From contig NZ_QAYE01000011.1 in the NCBI RefSeq assembly GCF_003053745.1, positions 3,389 to 67,388 of the forward strand: DNA of 64,000 bases, in the 5' to 3' direction. A program made the position numbers and the translations under genes. The notes under the pieces are model-generated. The model was not told where the DNA came from, ran no database searches, and worked only from the letters and a program-made list of their open reading frames with translations. This DNA is from Sphingomonas faeni (GTDB lineage: Bacteria; Pseudomonadota; Alphaproteobacteria; Sphingomonadales; Sphingomonadaceae). Every line of letters begins with the position of its first letter. Positions within the stretch are counted from its first letter, which is position 1. Below, piece by piece: positions 42,797 to 51,673 of this stretch.

Positions 42797-43885
42797 ATGA
42801 AGATACTCATTACCGGCAATATGGGTTATGTCGGCCCCTCAGTGATCAAGCAAATTCGGGGCTCATATCCCGACGCCACAATAGACGGGTTTGATACGGG
42901 ATATTTTTCCCACTGTTTGACTAGCATCGATAACTTTCCCGAGAAGATATTGAACCGTCAGATCTTTGGTGATGTCCGGTCAATCAAGCATCGCGACATT
43001 GAAGGATATGATGCCGTCGTCATGTTGGCAGCAATCTCCAATGACCCGATGGGTGCACGATTTGCCAAAGTTACCGGACAAATTAACCAAGATGCGGCAA
43101 CAGCAATCGCGATCACCGCGAGCGACGTCGGTGTACGCAACCTCGTCTTTGCCTCGAGCTGCAGTGTTTATGGACTCGCCAGCGGTGAGCCACGACGCGA
43201 GCACGACCCTGTAAACCCGCTTACGGCCTACGCTGCGTCGAAAATCGGTACGGAGCGCGCGCTAGCGGCCATACAAAGCGACATGACGATTACCAGCTTG
43301 CGGTTCGCAACCGCCTGCGGAATGTCGGATCGGCTGCGTCTTGACCTGGCTCTCAACGATTTCGTTGCCGGGGCATTATCGGACGGCCAAATCTCTATCC
43401 TGTCCGATGGAACGCCGTGGCGCCCGCTTATCGATGTTGCCGACATGGCCCGGGCGATCGAGTGGGGGGTGACCCGGACGGCCGACAATGGCGGTCGCAA
43501 CCTCGTTGTGAATGCCGGGCACGTATCGGGCAACTACCAGGTTCGCGATCTCGCCGAGGCTGTCGCGCGGGCAGTGCCCGGATGCACGGTGTCCATCAAC
43601 AAGAATGCTCCTGCGGATTCCCGATCGTACAAAGTCGACTTCAGTCTATTTGCCGAACTGGCACCTAACTATCTTCCGCGTATGGGAATTGGCGACTCAA
43701 TCAATGCCTTGGTTACAGGGCTGCAGGCGCTTGGCTTTACAGACCGACATTATCGCCAATCGTCACATTTTATTCGTCTCGAGACGCTCAAGAACCTGAT
43801 GAATCAAGGTCAATTATCCGAAACATTGAATTGGTCGGTCGAAGGCGACCTGAACCAGGTCTACTCAAGGGGGTTGGCAGCATGA
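42797..43885 (+). CDS. NAD-dependent epimerase/dehydratase (extended SDR)
   Basis: From ATG 42797 the 362-residue product begins MKILITGNMGYVGPSVIKQI (G-x-x-G-x-x-G NAD-binding loop) and has the S-S-C-S-V-Y-G strand and the Y-A-A-S-K catalytic pair (Tyr and Lys about residues 144 and 148). It resembles nucleotide-sugar 4-epimerases and dehydratases. It does not have the start typical of CDP-glucose 4,6-dehydratase, so I call only the broad family. It is the first gene of a four-gene sugar-nucleotide operon and its stop overlaps the next start (ATGA). Confidence 0.88.
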   Translation: MKILITGNMGYVGPSVIKQIRGSYPDATIDGFDTGYFSHCLTSIDNFPEKILNRQIFGDVRSIKHRDIEGYDAVVMLAAISNDPMGARFAKVTGQINQDAATAIAITASDVGVRNLVFASSCSVYGLASGEPRREHDPVNPLTAYAASKIGTERALAAIQSDMTITSLRFATACGMSDRLRLDLALNDFVAGALSDGQISILSDGTPWRPLIDVADMARAIEWGVTRTADNGGRNLVVNAGHVSGNYQVRDLAEAVARAVPGCTVSINKNAPADSRSYKVDFSLFAELAPNYLPRMGIGDSINALVTGLQALGFTDRHYRQSSHFIRLETLKNLMNQGQLSETLNWSVEGDLNQVYSRGLAA

Positions 43886-44700
43886 AAGCGGTGTTTCTGG
43901 CGGGGGGTTTTGGTACGCGATTAAGCGAAGAAACGGCAGTGATGCCAAAGCCGATGGTCGAGATCGGCGGCCGACCGATCATGTGGCATATCATGAAAAT
44001 GTACGCACATTTCGGCATTCGCGAATTCGTCGTTCTCGGCGGATACAAGGTCGATTTTATCAGGTCCTACTTTCTGAACTACCGCGCACGGTCCTGCGAC
44101 GTCTCGATCGATTTGACGTCCGGCAATGTGGAGTGGCTTGACGCCTGCACAGACGATTGGCGGATCACGATCCTTGATACCGGGGCTGATACGATGACCG
44201 GTGGACGCATGCTTCGCGCACGCCATTTGCTGGCAGAGGCGCCGTTTTGCCTCACGTATGGCGACGGCGTAAGCGATGTGAATATCGGCGAAGTGATCGC
44301 ATCGCACAACCGATCGGACAAATGGTGCACGTTGACCGCGGTTTCGCAACCGGGTCGCTATGGGGCGCTACGCATCGGCACCGATCTCGAGACGGTACAA
44401 GGCTTTAGTGAGAAGGGGGCCAGCGAGGGCGGCCTTATAAATGGTGGCTTCTTCGTCTGCGATCCTATGGTTCTTACCCAGATTGATGGCGACGATAGCG
44501 TATTCGAGGCAGAGCCGATGAACCGCCTGATCGAACGCAACAAACTGGGGTGCCATATTCACACAGGCTTTTGGCAAAGCATGGATACGCTCAGGGACAA
44601 GCATGTCCTCGAGCAACATTGGGCGAGCGGCACACCGCCATGGAAGATCTGGAGCGAGGCGCCCAGGGATACGATCGCACAATGGCGACGGTCAGCCTGA
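43882..44700 (+). CDS. rfbF: Glucose-1-phosphate cytidylyltransferase
   Basis: The 272-residue product has the nucleotidyltransferase start MKAVFLAGGFGTRLSEETAV with MPKPMVEIGGRPIMWHIMKMY, and the motifs YGDGVSDVNI and GFWQSMDTLRDK, which are characteristic of the RfbF/DdhA family. It makes CDP-glucose from CTP and glucose-1-phosphate, the entry to CDP-6-deoxy sugars. Its length is normal. ATG 43882 overlaps the preceding TGA. A CDP-glucose 4,6-dehydratase, the normal next enzyme, is not seen in the window. Confidence 0.95.
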   Translation: MKAVFLAGGFGTRLSEETAVMPKPMVEIGGRPIMWHIMKMYAHFGIREFVVLGGYKVDFIRSYFLNYRARSCDVSIDLTSGNVEWLDACTDDWRITILDTGADTMTGGRMLRARHLLAEAPFCLTYGDGVSDVNIGEVIASHNRSDKWCTLTAVSQPGRYGALRIGTDLETVQGFSEKGASEGGLINGGFFVCDPMVLTQIDGDDSVFEAEPMNRLIERNKLGCHIHTGFWQSMDTLRDKHVLEQHWASGTPPWKIWSEAPRDTIAQWRRSA

Positions 44701-44807
44701 CCGGGATGAACGGACGCCGCCAAATCCGCTCCGGGCGCGCACTGACGCCAGCCTATCACAAGAATGCCAGCCCTCGAGTCGCGGCAATGCCGCCTCGGAT
44801 TGCGACA

Positions 44808-45356
44808 ATGAACTTTGTACCAACGGCGCTGCCGGATGCTTATGTGATCGAGCTTGACGTTCACGAAGATGAACGCGGATCCTTTACGCGCACGATGTGC
44901 CAGGAAGAGTTTCAGACGCACGGGATCACCGAGCCGTTCGTTCAGCAAAATATCTCGTTTACCAAGGCGAAGGGTACAATTCGCGGCATGCACTTCCAGT
45001 GCGAGCCTCACAGCGAAGGTAAATTGGTCAGGTGCACGCGTGGCGCGATCTTTGATGTGATCGTCGACCTCCGCCTCGAGTCGCCAACATACCTTTCCCA
45101 TATCGGCTTTTGGCTGGATGAATCGACGCCTTCGCAGATTTACGTTCCGCCAGGGTTCGCGCACGGCTTCCAGACACTGACCGATGACGTCAAGATGTCC
45201 TACCTCCTGTCCCACCGCTATGTACCTGCTGCACAAGGCGGCCTTTCGTACCAGGATCCGATACTCGATATTACCTGGCCACTTACAGTTACGACGTTGT
45301 CGGAACGCGATGCGACATGGCCTCGCATTGAACCACTCGTACCCCCTTCGCTGTGA
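44808..45356 (+). CDS. rfbC: dTDP-4-dehydrorhamnose 3,5-epimerase-like protein (RmlC family)
   Basis: The 182-residue product is a cupin with the RmlC motifs HEDERGSFTRTM, QQNISFTKAKGTIRGMHFQ (active-site His in R-G-x-H-x-Q), DVIVDLRLESPTY and PPGFAHGF. In this operon the substrate is more likely a CDP-4-keto sugar than the dTDP form; it would epimerise C-3/C-5 before or after the C-methylation. I use ATG 44808, whose product starts at the normal place. ATG 44787 and 44706 are in-frame alternatives that would fill the 107-base gap to rfbF. Confidence 0.9.
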   Translation: MNFVPTALPDAYVIELDVHEDERGSFTRTMCQEEFQTHGITEPFVQQNISFTKAKGTIRGMHFQCEPHSEGKLVRCTRGAIFDVIVDLRLESPTYLSHIGFWLDESTPSQIYVPPGFAHGFQTLTDDVKMSYLLSHRYVPAAQGGLSYQDPILDITWPLTVTTLSERDATWPRIEPLVPPSL

Positions 45357-46474
45357 CAAATCATAACACCGTCGATGTCGTCGTCATTGGCGCGGGCGTT
45401 ATCGGGCTTGCCATCGCGCGCCGCCTTGCCATTGCCGGCAGGAGCGTTGTTATTACCGAGCAAGAAGCCGCGATCGGTACCGCGACCAGTGCACGAAACA
45501 GCGAAGTCATCCACGCAGGGATTTACTACCGCGATACGCCTCTCAAGGCACAGCTTTGCATAGCCGGACGCCATGCCCTCTATGCGTATTGCAAGGCGCG
45601 CCGCATACCGCATCGCCGGACCGGTAAGTTGATCGTGGCCTTTACGCCGCAAGAAGTGCCTGTTCTAGATCGGATCCGCGCAGACGCAGTGGATGTTCGT
45701 GTTGATGACCTTGTCATGCTCTCGGGGGATGATGCCCGTGTTCTCGAACCTGCCCTCCTATGCGCTGCAGCTCTTTTCTCACCCTCGACGGGTATTATAG
45801 ACAGCCATAGTTACATGACGGCACTTCTAGCCGACGCCGAAGCTGATGGCGCCTTACTCGCGCGGCGGACCAAGGTCACCCGGCTGACACAATACAACGA
45901 CAGCCATTGGGGCGTTCACATCGAAGGGGCGGGCGAACCCATAGTCTTTGCCGAGCATATTGTCATTGCTTCGGGACACGGTGCGCAGCCGCTCGCCAAG
46001 GCGACGCAAGGCATGCCCGCAAGTTCGATTCCGCCGCAACATTTCGCGCGCGGCCATTACTTCGCCTATCATGGGCGGCATCCCTTTACGCGGCTGATCT
46101 ATCCTGTGCCGGTGCCGGGGGGGCTTGGAACGCATTTGACGCTCGACTTGGCAGGACACGCGCGTTTTGGGCCCGATGTCGAATGGATCGACGGCGTCGA
46201 CTACCGGTTCGGGCCGGACCGTGAACAGGCCTTTGCTACAGCCGCGCGTCGGATCTGGCCTGGGCTTGATCCGTCTCGGCTGCGCCCAGACTATTGCGGG
46301 ATCCGTCCCAAATTGAGTGCTGCAGGCGAAAGTACGGCTGACTTTTCCATTTGCGGCAAGAGCGAGCACGGACTGAAGGGCGTGGTTGCATTGTACGGCA
46401 TGGAATCGCCGGGTCTTACTGCGTCCCTAGCGATAGCAGATCGGGTTGCGCACGAATTCGGCATTGCCAATTAA
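45353..46474 (+). CDS. FAD-dependent oxidoreductase (L-2-hydroxyglutarate-oxidase-like)
   Basis: The 373-residue product has the FAD-binding start VVVIGAGVIGLAIARRLAIAG, the ATSARNSEVIHAGIYY motif typical of the LhgO/GlpO-type branch, and YGMESPGLTASLAIA at the C-terminus. Such enzymes oxidise L-2-hydroxy acids or related substrates. It starts at GTG 45353, overlapping the rfbC stop (GTGA), so it belongs to the sugar operon. It might oxidise a hydroxyl group of an EPS substituent; this is inference from position. Confidence 0.85.
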   Translation: MTNHNTVDVVVIGAGVIGLAIARRLAIAGRSVVITEQEAAIGTATSARNSEVIHAGIYYRDTPLKAQLCIAGRHALYAYCKARRIPHRRTGKLIVAFTPQEVPVLDRIRADAVDVRVDDLVMLSGDDARVLEPALLCAAALFSPSTGIIDSHSYMTALLADAEADGALLARRTKVTRLTQYNDSHWGVHIEGAGEPIVFAEHIVIASGHGAQPLAKATQGMPASSIPPQHFARGHYFAYHGRHPFTRLIYPVPVPGGLGTHLTLDLAGHARFGPDVEWIDGVDYRFGPDREQAFATAARRIWPGLDPSRLRPDYCGIRPKLSAAGESTADFSICGKSEHGLKGVVALYGMESPGLTASLAIADRVAHEFGIAN

Positions 46475-46813
46475 ATACGGCATCGGCCTATGATATTTTG
46501 AAATGGGTTAAATTAACACCATTGCATTAGCAAGATCATATAAGAAGATTATAGATAATATATATGCGGAACTAACTCCGAGTATGCGCATAATCCTACA
46601 TTGGCGATGTAGAAGATGCCGGCGGTCCCTTCGAAATTCTATGATCAGTTCGTACGTTGGATCGATGGTACCAAATCCCTGTCGCCTACGGGTTGCTTGT
46701 AGATACGCAGCGTGATCGCCTGTTTTCCTCGCCGGCCTTCGTTGAAATCGGAGATAGGTATCCCGTTCACTCTCCAGACCCGGCACAAGCCTTCGCCCCC
46801 GCATATTGCCGAC
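46475..46813. other. Intergenic AT-rich region
   Basis: No supported gene; it separates the sugar-nucleotide operon from the acyltransferase gene and probably holds the promoter of the latter. Confidence 0.5.
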
Positions 46814-47779
46814 ATGGCAGAACCGCGCACTCGGTGGCTTGATGCCGCTCGGGGTGCTGGTGCCGTTCTGGTCGTGGTTGGCCATGTGGAGCGCGGACTC
46901 ACCGGCGCCGGCCTGGCCGAGGGTGAAGCCTTTCAGCGCTTCGATCTTGCGCTCTACACGTTCCATATGCCGCTGTTTTTCCTGCTTGCCGGGATGAATA
47001 GTGGACGGTCGATCGATCGATCCTGGCTCATTCTTCTGCGACGCAAGATCGTCACGATCATATACCCCTATATTTTGTGGTCGCTGGTCCAAGGTTCGGT
47101 TGTTGCTATGATGGCAAAATCGACGACGGGTATGCACAACTGGCATGACCTGCTGCTCATCGCATGGCGACCGATGGCACAATTCTGGTTCCTCTACGCG
47201 CTCTTCGTCTACGCGATCGGGGCCGCTGTACTCCGGGGCAATGCGGTATTGATCTTGGCGATTGGCATGATTGCGGTCGTTGCGGCGGACCATGTTGATC
47301 CCGGCTCCCCTATCGATCTCGGCCTGCACCACACGATCTTCTTCGGCGTTGGGATGGCCTTTTCGCGGCGGATCATTGCGTGGCGTCCGCCACGAATATT
47401 GTGGGTGGCAGGAGCGGCTGCGGCCGTATGGGTTCTGGGATGGCAGATCGTGCCCCATGGTCAGCGGTTCGCGTATCTTACGGTTCGCGCGCTGCCGTGT
47501 GCCTTTGCCGGCTCGGTTTGTGTCATGGCAGCCGTGCAATCGGTAGGCGTTCTGCCACAAACCCTGCTGGCGTGGCTGGGAAAAAGAGCCATGGCGATTT
47601 TCGTTCTACACATTCTCGCCGCCTCTGGGGTGCGGATCGGCCTCGTCCTGGCCGACGTCCCATTGTCAGCAACGCAGCACATGATCCTTGGCACGGTCTG
47701 CGGCCTGGCTTTGCCGTGCGCCGTTCAAACCATTGCCGAGCGCCTCGGGATCGCCCGGGTGCTGGCGCTCAAGGCGTGA
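46814..47779 (+). CDS. Membrane acyltransferase (acyltransferase 3 family)
   Basis: From ATG 46814 the 321-residue product has about ten transmembrane helices. It opens RTRWLDAARGAGAVLVVVGH, a version of the family's early R-x-x-W-L-D-x-x-R-G-x-x-x-x-x-V-V-x-G-H motif, with the putative catalytic His. It should put acetyl, succinyl or similar groups on the polymer or its lipid intermediate in the membrane. A longer in-frame start at 46712 is not supported by the hydrophobic pattern. It is monocistronic. Confidence 0.88.
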   Translation: MAEPRTRWLDAARGAGAVLVVVGHVERGLTGAGLAEGEAFQRFDLALYTFHMPLFFLLAGMNSGRSIDRSWLILLRRKIVTIIYPYILWSLVQGSVVAMMAKSTTGMHNWHDLLLIAWRPMAQFWFLYALFVYAIGAAVLRGNAVLILAIGMIAVVAADHVDPGSPIDLGLHHTIFFGVGMAFSRRIIAWRPPRILWVAGAAAAVWVLGWQIVPHGQRFAYLTVRALPCAFAGSVCVMAAVQSVGVLPQTLLAWLGKRAMAIFVLHILAASGVRIGLVLADVPLSATQHMILGTVCGLALPCAVQTIAERLGIARVLALKA

Positions 47780-48114
47780 GGTACGGCCGATCGTTATCAG
47801 GTTGGTTATGGAGAGCAGCGGCAGAACGCCGCTGCGGCCCGTCCCGACGGCTTGAAGCCAGTATTGTACGGCAGCCTTTGGGCAGCGCGATCGTCCGGCA
47901 TGGATGCGACCGCAGGCAGCCTCGTCGATGCGATCATATCGCGGTGTCAACGGCGCCGGTCCGATCCCGAGACGAAGATCCAGATCATTCCCACCTGATG
48001 CCATCCCCCGCCCGGGGTGCCTCCCACACGGCCTAGCGTTTCGGTATCCGGCTCTGAGAGCCGTGCAGGGGGCCAACAATGCCGATCAGGCCTGTTGAGT
48101 AGCTCTTTGCTTTT
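47780..48114. other. Gap between convergent genes
   Basis: Nothing coding is supported in these 335 bases. The acyltransferase and the leftward GT2 gene converge here. Confidence 0.5.
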
Positions 48115-49158
48115 TTATGCCGGTGACGGGGGCTCGGATGGCGCTACCTGGTACAAGGCCACCTGTGTCACGACGCCTGCCGAAGAAATCGGCGCTGTAA
48201 CGCGTCCTCCTTCCAATGCCAGGCTCTGAGGGTGGGTATGGCCATGCAGGACGCCCTGAGCATAGGCTAGGACAAGATCGATTTCGGCGCGTTCGTGGAT
48301 GTACGACACCAAGACCCCCAACAAAAGCACCTTGAGGTACGCGGAGGCAACGATCCACCACGGCCACGCAAAATCGCCCAATTGGGCTCGCCGCATGATC
48401 GAAATGCCCTCCCAATAGGCTCTTTCCCTGGCCCAACTCCGTTCGAGCCGTTCAGCCTCAACGATATGGTCGACGCGTATCTTGTCAGAATGCCAGATCT
48501 GCCAACCACAGCGGAGCAGGATCTCGACGAGATGGGACTCCTCACCGCTGAGCAAAGATGCGCCGTGGCGACCTAGACTTGTATCGAACTCGCCAGCAGC
48601 CATCAGCGCATCGCGACGGATGACGGAATGACCTATGCCAAACCTGGTCTTGCGCTTTTGATCAAATTCGCCGGCGCGCTGAAGCATGCTGAGATACGCA
48701 AGCCACCGCTGGCCTACCGCCTGGGGCCGGGCGCCTGGCCATTTTGGCGCGACATTGCCGCTACACGCAGCGCAGTTAGAGGGTAGTCGCTCGATCAGCT
48801 GTAGCGCCTCTTGCGCCCAATCCGGTGATGGGACTTCGTCATCGTCCATATAGCCGATCCACGGTGTCTGACATTCGTGCAGTGCTGCGTTTCGGGCGCG
48901 CGAAATACCCGCTGTATCGAGGCGCACAAACGTCAACAGATCACCGTAGCGTGCAACATATTCCGAGCGCAGCGCGGCTGGCGGACAACTTGCACTATCA
49001 ACGACAATCAAGCGAATACGAAGCTGCTCGAGCTGGGGTAACAGCACCGACAAAAGGCCGTCCAGCAAATGCGGGCGGTTGTGGGTACACACCGCCACGG
49101 TGAACAGTGGATCAACATCTGCCAAAGCCGGTGTCTGCCGGTAGTCGAGGACCTGCAT
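48115..49158 (-). CDS. Family 2 glycosyltransferase
   Basis: The 347-residue product has a GT-A core: FTVAVCTHNRPHLLDGLLSV, IVVDSASCPP, ISRARNAALHECQTPWIGYM and the metal-binding D-D-D (MDDDEVPSPDW, about 104-108). A C-terminal hydrophobic segment (about 273-290) may anchor it to the membrane. Its ATG follows the deacetylase stop directly, with no gap. It may add a side-chain sugar to the repeat unit. Confidence 0.9.
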   Translation of the reverse strand: MQVLDYRQTPALADVDPLFTVAVCTHNRPHLLDGLLSVLLPQLEQLRIRLIVVDSASCPPAALRSEYVARYGDLLTFVRLDTAGISRARNAALHECQTPWIGYMDDDEVPSPDWAQEALQLIERLPSNCAACSGNVAPKWPGARPQAVGQRWLAYLSMLQRAGEFDQKRKTRFGIGHSVIRRDALMAAGEFDTSLGRHGASLLSGEESHLVEILLRCGWQIWHSDKIRVDHIVEAERLERSWARERAYWEGISIMRRAQLGDFAWPWWIVASAYLKVLLLGVLVSYIHERAEIDLVLAYAQGVLHGHTHPQSLALEGGRVTAPISSAGVVTQVALYQVAPSEPPSPA

Positions 49159-49920
49159 CTAGCGTACCGCCTTGAAGCGGACGAAGCGTGACAAGGTCGA
49201 GCAATCTGTCGACGCGGAGATCGTGGTTGTTTTGATGCCGTACCGGGCGATGCCTCGTAGCAGCGCCGCGAGGAGCAATGGTGCAATCGCTCCCGACAAG
49301 GCGGAGGCGCTACCAATTGCATCTTCGTGAAGCAAGAGGATAGACCCGCCAAACCCTCGATCTGCCAAGGCGGTGACTATCGCATCGTCGCAGCGAATCT
49401 GGAGCGTTGCGTGGCTGTCGCAGTTGTCTGCCAACGTCCAATCTTCAAACGAATGGCTCCAATGCGCGATCTGGACATCGTCGCGCCAAGAGCGCAGCTG
49501 GGCATGGACCCGCGCACTGTCATGGCCGGATCCGTAGGGCAGCCGAAGAATATAGGGACTGGGCGTTGGTCGAAATCGTGCCAGCACGGCTTCAGTCCGC
49601 GCCAGGTCGCGCGCAAATGCGTCGGGCGACATTTCATCCATCCGCTGATGCCAATAGCCATGTGAATAGATCGCATGACCCTGTGCAGCGATATCTTCCA
49701 CAAGACTTGGATAGCGCTCGGCGCGCTCGCCACACAAAAAGAACGCAGCAGTAGCGTCAAAGCGGGCAAGTAAGTGAAGAATAGTAGGCGTGGTGCATGG
49801 CGATGGCCCATCATCGAACGATATTGCAATAGCATTCTGACCGCCCACCGTCGTACAGATTGGCAGCCAGTCCCCGTCGGACAGTCTATTGCGCAGTTTA
49901 CGGTTAAGATTGCCTATCAT
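49159..49920 (-). CDS. Polysaccharide deacetylase (CE4)
   Basis: The 253-residue product has NodB-type motifs: AISFDDGPSP (motif 1 with catalytic Asp and metal Asp), IYSHGYWHQ (motif 2, two His), ILRLPYG (motif 3, Arg), and a C-terminal LLHED. It removes N-acetyl or O-acetyl groups from polysaccharide. No signal peptide is seen, so it may act on cytoplasmic precursors, which is unusual for CE4. The poly-G tract 49923-49930 lies just upstream of the start. It is followed directly by the GT2 gene. Confidence 0.9.
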   Translation of the reverse strand: MIGNLNRKLRNRLSDGDWLPICTTVGGQNAIAISFDDGPSPCTTPTILHLLARFDATAAFFLCGERAERYPSLVEDIAAQGHAIYSHGYWHQRMDEMSPDAFARDLARTEAVLARFRPTPSPYILRLPYGSGHDSARVHAQLRSWRDDVQIAHWSHSFEDWTLADNCDSHATLQIRCDDAIVTALADRGFGGSILLLHEDAIGSASALSGAIAPLLLAALLRGIARYGIKTTTISASTDCSTLSRFVRFKAVR

Positions 49921-49922
49921 AG

Positions 49923-49930
49923 CCCCCCCC
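49923..49930 (-). repeat. Eight-base poly-G tract before the deacetylase start
   Basis: Eight C residues on the plus strand, ending two bases before the ATG on the coding strand (G8-CT-ATG). This is where a ribosome-binding site would be, and length change would shift it. Confidence 0.8.
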
Positions 49931-50277
49931 GATAGCAGCGTCGATTGGCGTAGCGCCCCCGCTATACACCGTACCCAAGGCTAAAATCTGGATGAACCAC
50001 AGGCAATCGCGATTATGGCGTACATCCATTGCTTACGGCGCATCGCCGTGATTCGGCGTGAGTGACGATCCGTTATCTTGATCAAAAGAGACGATAGTTC
50101 GATTCGACATAGTCATCGCTATGGGTATTAGACCTGACACCAAGGCATACTCATATCAATATACTCCGTTTTCTCCACGCTTATACTTATACCACTGAAT
50201 ATGTTCGTCACTAATCGTTATACAAAAATAAAATGTCACGCGTTTTACCGTGTGACACCGAAATGGGGGATAGTATA
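49931..50277. other. Divergent promoter region
   Basis: Non-coding, AT-rich from 50120; divergent between the deacetylase and the DUF4910 gene. It probably contains promoters for both. Confidence 0.5.
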
Positions 50278-51612
50278 ATGCCGGCATCTAGTGCCATGCC
50301 CTTGCCGCATCGATCCGATACGGATGAGCGAGTCGATGTCGGCTTCGACTGCATGGCCTTCGTCAAGGCATTGTTTCCGCTTGCACGCAGCTTGACAGGC
50401 GACGGTGTCCGCAAGACTCTTCAGGAGATTGCACAATACATTCCCGTTTCGATCAGCGAAGTTACAACTGGAACGCCAGTTCTGGATTGGCATGTTCCAA
50501 AGGAATGGAACATACGATCGGCATCGATCCGGTCGCTGTCTGGCGAAACACTGATCGACTTTGCTTATTCCAATCTTCATGTCGTCGGATACAGCCGGCC
50601 GATCAGCGCGGTTCTGTCGCGCGAAGAGCTTGCGCGTCATGTGTACACACTCCCCGATCAGCCGGACGCCATCCCGTATCGGACGGGATATTATGCCGAT
50701 GACTGGGGCTTTTGCATGCAGGATAGCCGCTGGCGTGCCATGCAGGATGACATGTACGCGGTTGAGATCGACAGCGATCTGAAAGCCGGCCACCTGACCT
50801 ATGGAGAATTGCTGGTTCCAGGACTTACTGACAACGAGATCCTGATCAGCGTTCATATCTGCCACCCAAGCCTCGCCAATGACAACCTCTCCGGGATCGC
50901 GGTTGCCACCGCGCTTGCCCGTCAGCTGCTCCTTACGCCGGGCCGAATGGGTGTGCGCTTCCTGTTCATCCCCGCGACGATCGGAGCGGTCACCTGGCTG
51001 GCGCGCAACGAAGCGATACTTGGACGCATCAAGCATGGCATGGTTCTCACGTGCCTAGGCGATGCAGGCGGGTTCCATTACAAATCCAGTCGGCGAGGCG
51101 CCGAGATCGACAGCGTGGCAAGCCATGTGCTCGCACGCTCGCCATTCGCGTCTACCCTGCTCCCCTTTACGCCTTACGGGTATGACGAGCGGCAATATTG
51201 CTCGCCGGGCTTCGATCTCCCGATCGGTTGCCTGATGCGCGGCGTACACGGACAATTTCCAGAATATCACACGTCGCTCGATGACTGCAGTTTCGTCGGC
51301 GCGGCCGCGCTCGATGAATCGCTGGTGATCGTCTCAGAAATCGTGAGCGTACTTCAGCGCAACGTCGTTTACGAACGGATCGACGGGCGCGGGGAACCGC
51401 AACTAGGAGAGCGCGGCCTGTACCGCGCGATCGCAGGGCAGAAGGAAGCGGGTGGGGCTAACCAGATGGACCTGCTGTGGCTCCTGAACCTCGCAGACGG
51501 CCACCATTCGCTGCTCGACATAGCCAGACGCGCCGATACGCCCTTCGACCGCATCGATGCCGCGGCCGCGCTAGCTCTGACCGCAGGACTTGTCCGCGTA
51601 TCCGGATCATGA
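50278..51612 (+). CDS. DUF4910-type aminopeptidase-like protein
   Basis: From ATG 50278, preceded by GGGGGA, the 444-residue product has the layout of the DUF4910/DUF2172 proteins: FPLARSLTGDGVRKTL, WHVPKEWNI, then the M28-like metal-site segment ISVHICHPSLANDNLSGI (His and Asp), GVRFLFIPATIGAV, and YGYDERQYCSPGFDLP. A C-terminal winged-helix-like region follows. Proteins of this type are common in polysaccharide loci and are predicted zinc peptidases or amidases. The substrate is unknown; it may act on an amino-sugar or amino-acid decoration. It is followed by an FAD oxidoreductase. Confidence 0.85.
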   Translation: MPASSAMPLPHRSDTDERVDVGFDCMAFVKALFPLARSLTGDGVRKTLQEIAQYIPVSISEVTTGTPVLDWHVPKEWNIRSASIRSLSGETLIDFAYSNLHVVGYSRPISAVLSREELARHVYTLPDQPDAIPYRTGYYADDWGFCMQDSRWRAMQDDMYAVEIDSDLKAGHLTYGELLVPGLTDNEILISVHICHPSLANDNLSGIAVATALARQLLLTPGRMGVRFLFIPATIGAVTWLARNEAILGRIKHGMVLTCLGDAGGFHYKSSRRGAEIDSVASHVLARSPFASTLLPFTPYGYDERQYCSPGFDLPIGCLMRGVHGQFPEYHTSLDDCSFVGAAALDESLVIVSEIVSVLQRNVVYERIDGRGEPQLGERGLYRAIAGQKEAGGANQMDLLWLLNLADGHHSLLDIARRADTPFDRIDAAAALALTAGLVRVSGS

Positions 51613-51673
51613 CGCGACACATCCCTTTACCATCACCGCCCCTGGGCTGGCTTCTCGCTGCGGAGATTTCCGA

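Noticed and set aside
44559..45359. 266-codon minus-strand frame over the rfbC-like gene
   Set aside because: It is antisense to the RmlC-family gene and lacks any domain.
46508..47560. 350-codon open frame antisense to the acyltransferase gene
   Set aside because: It is rich in Arg, Asn and His in low-complexity runs and mirrors the codon pattern of the membrane protein on the other strand.
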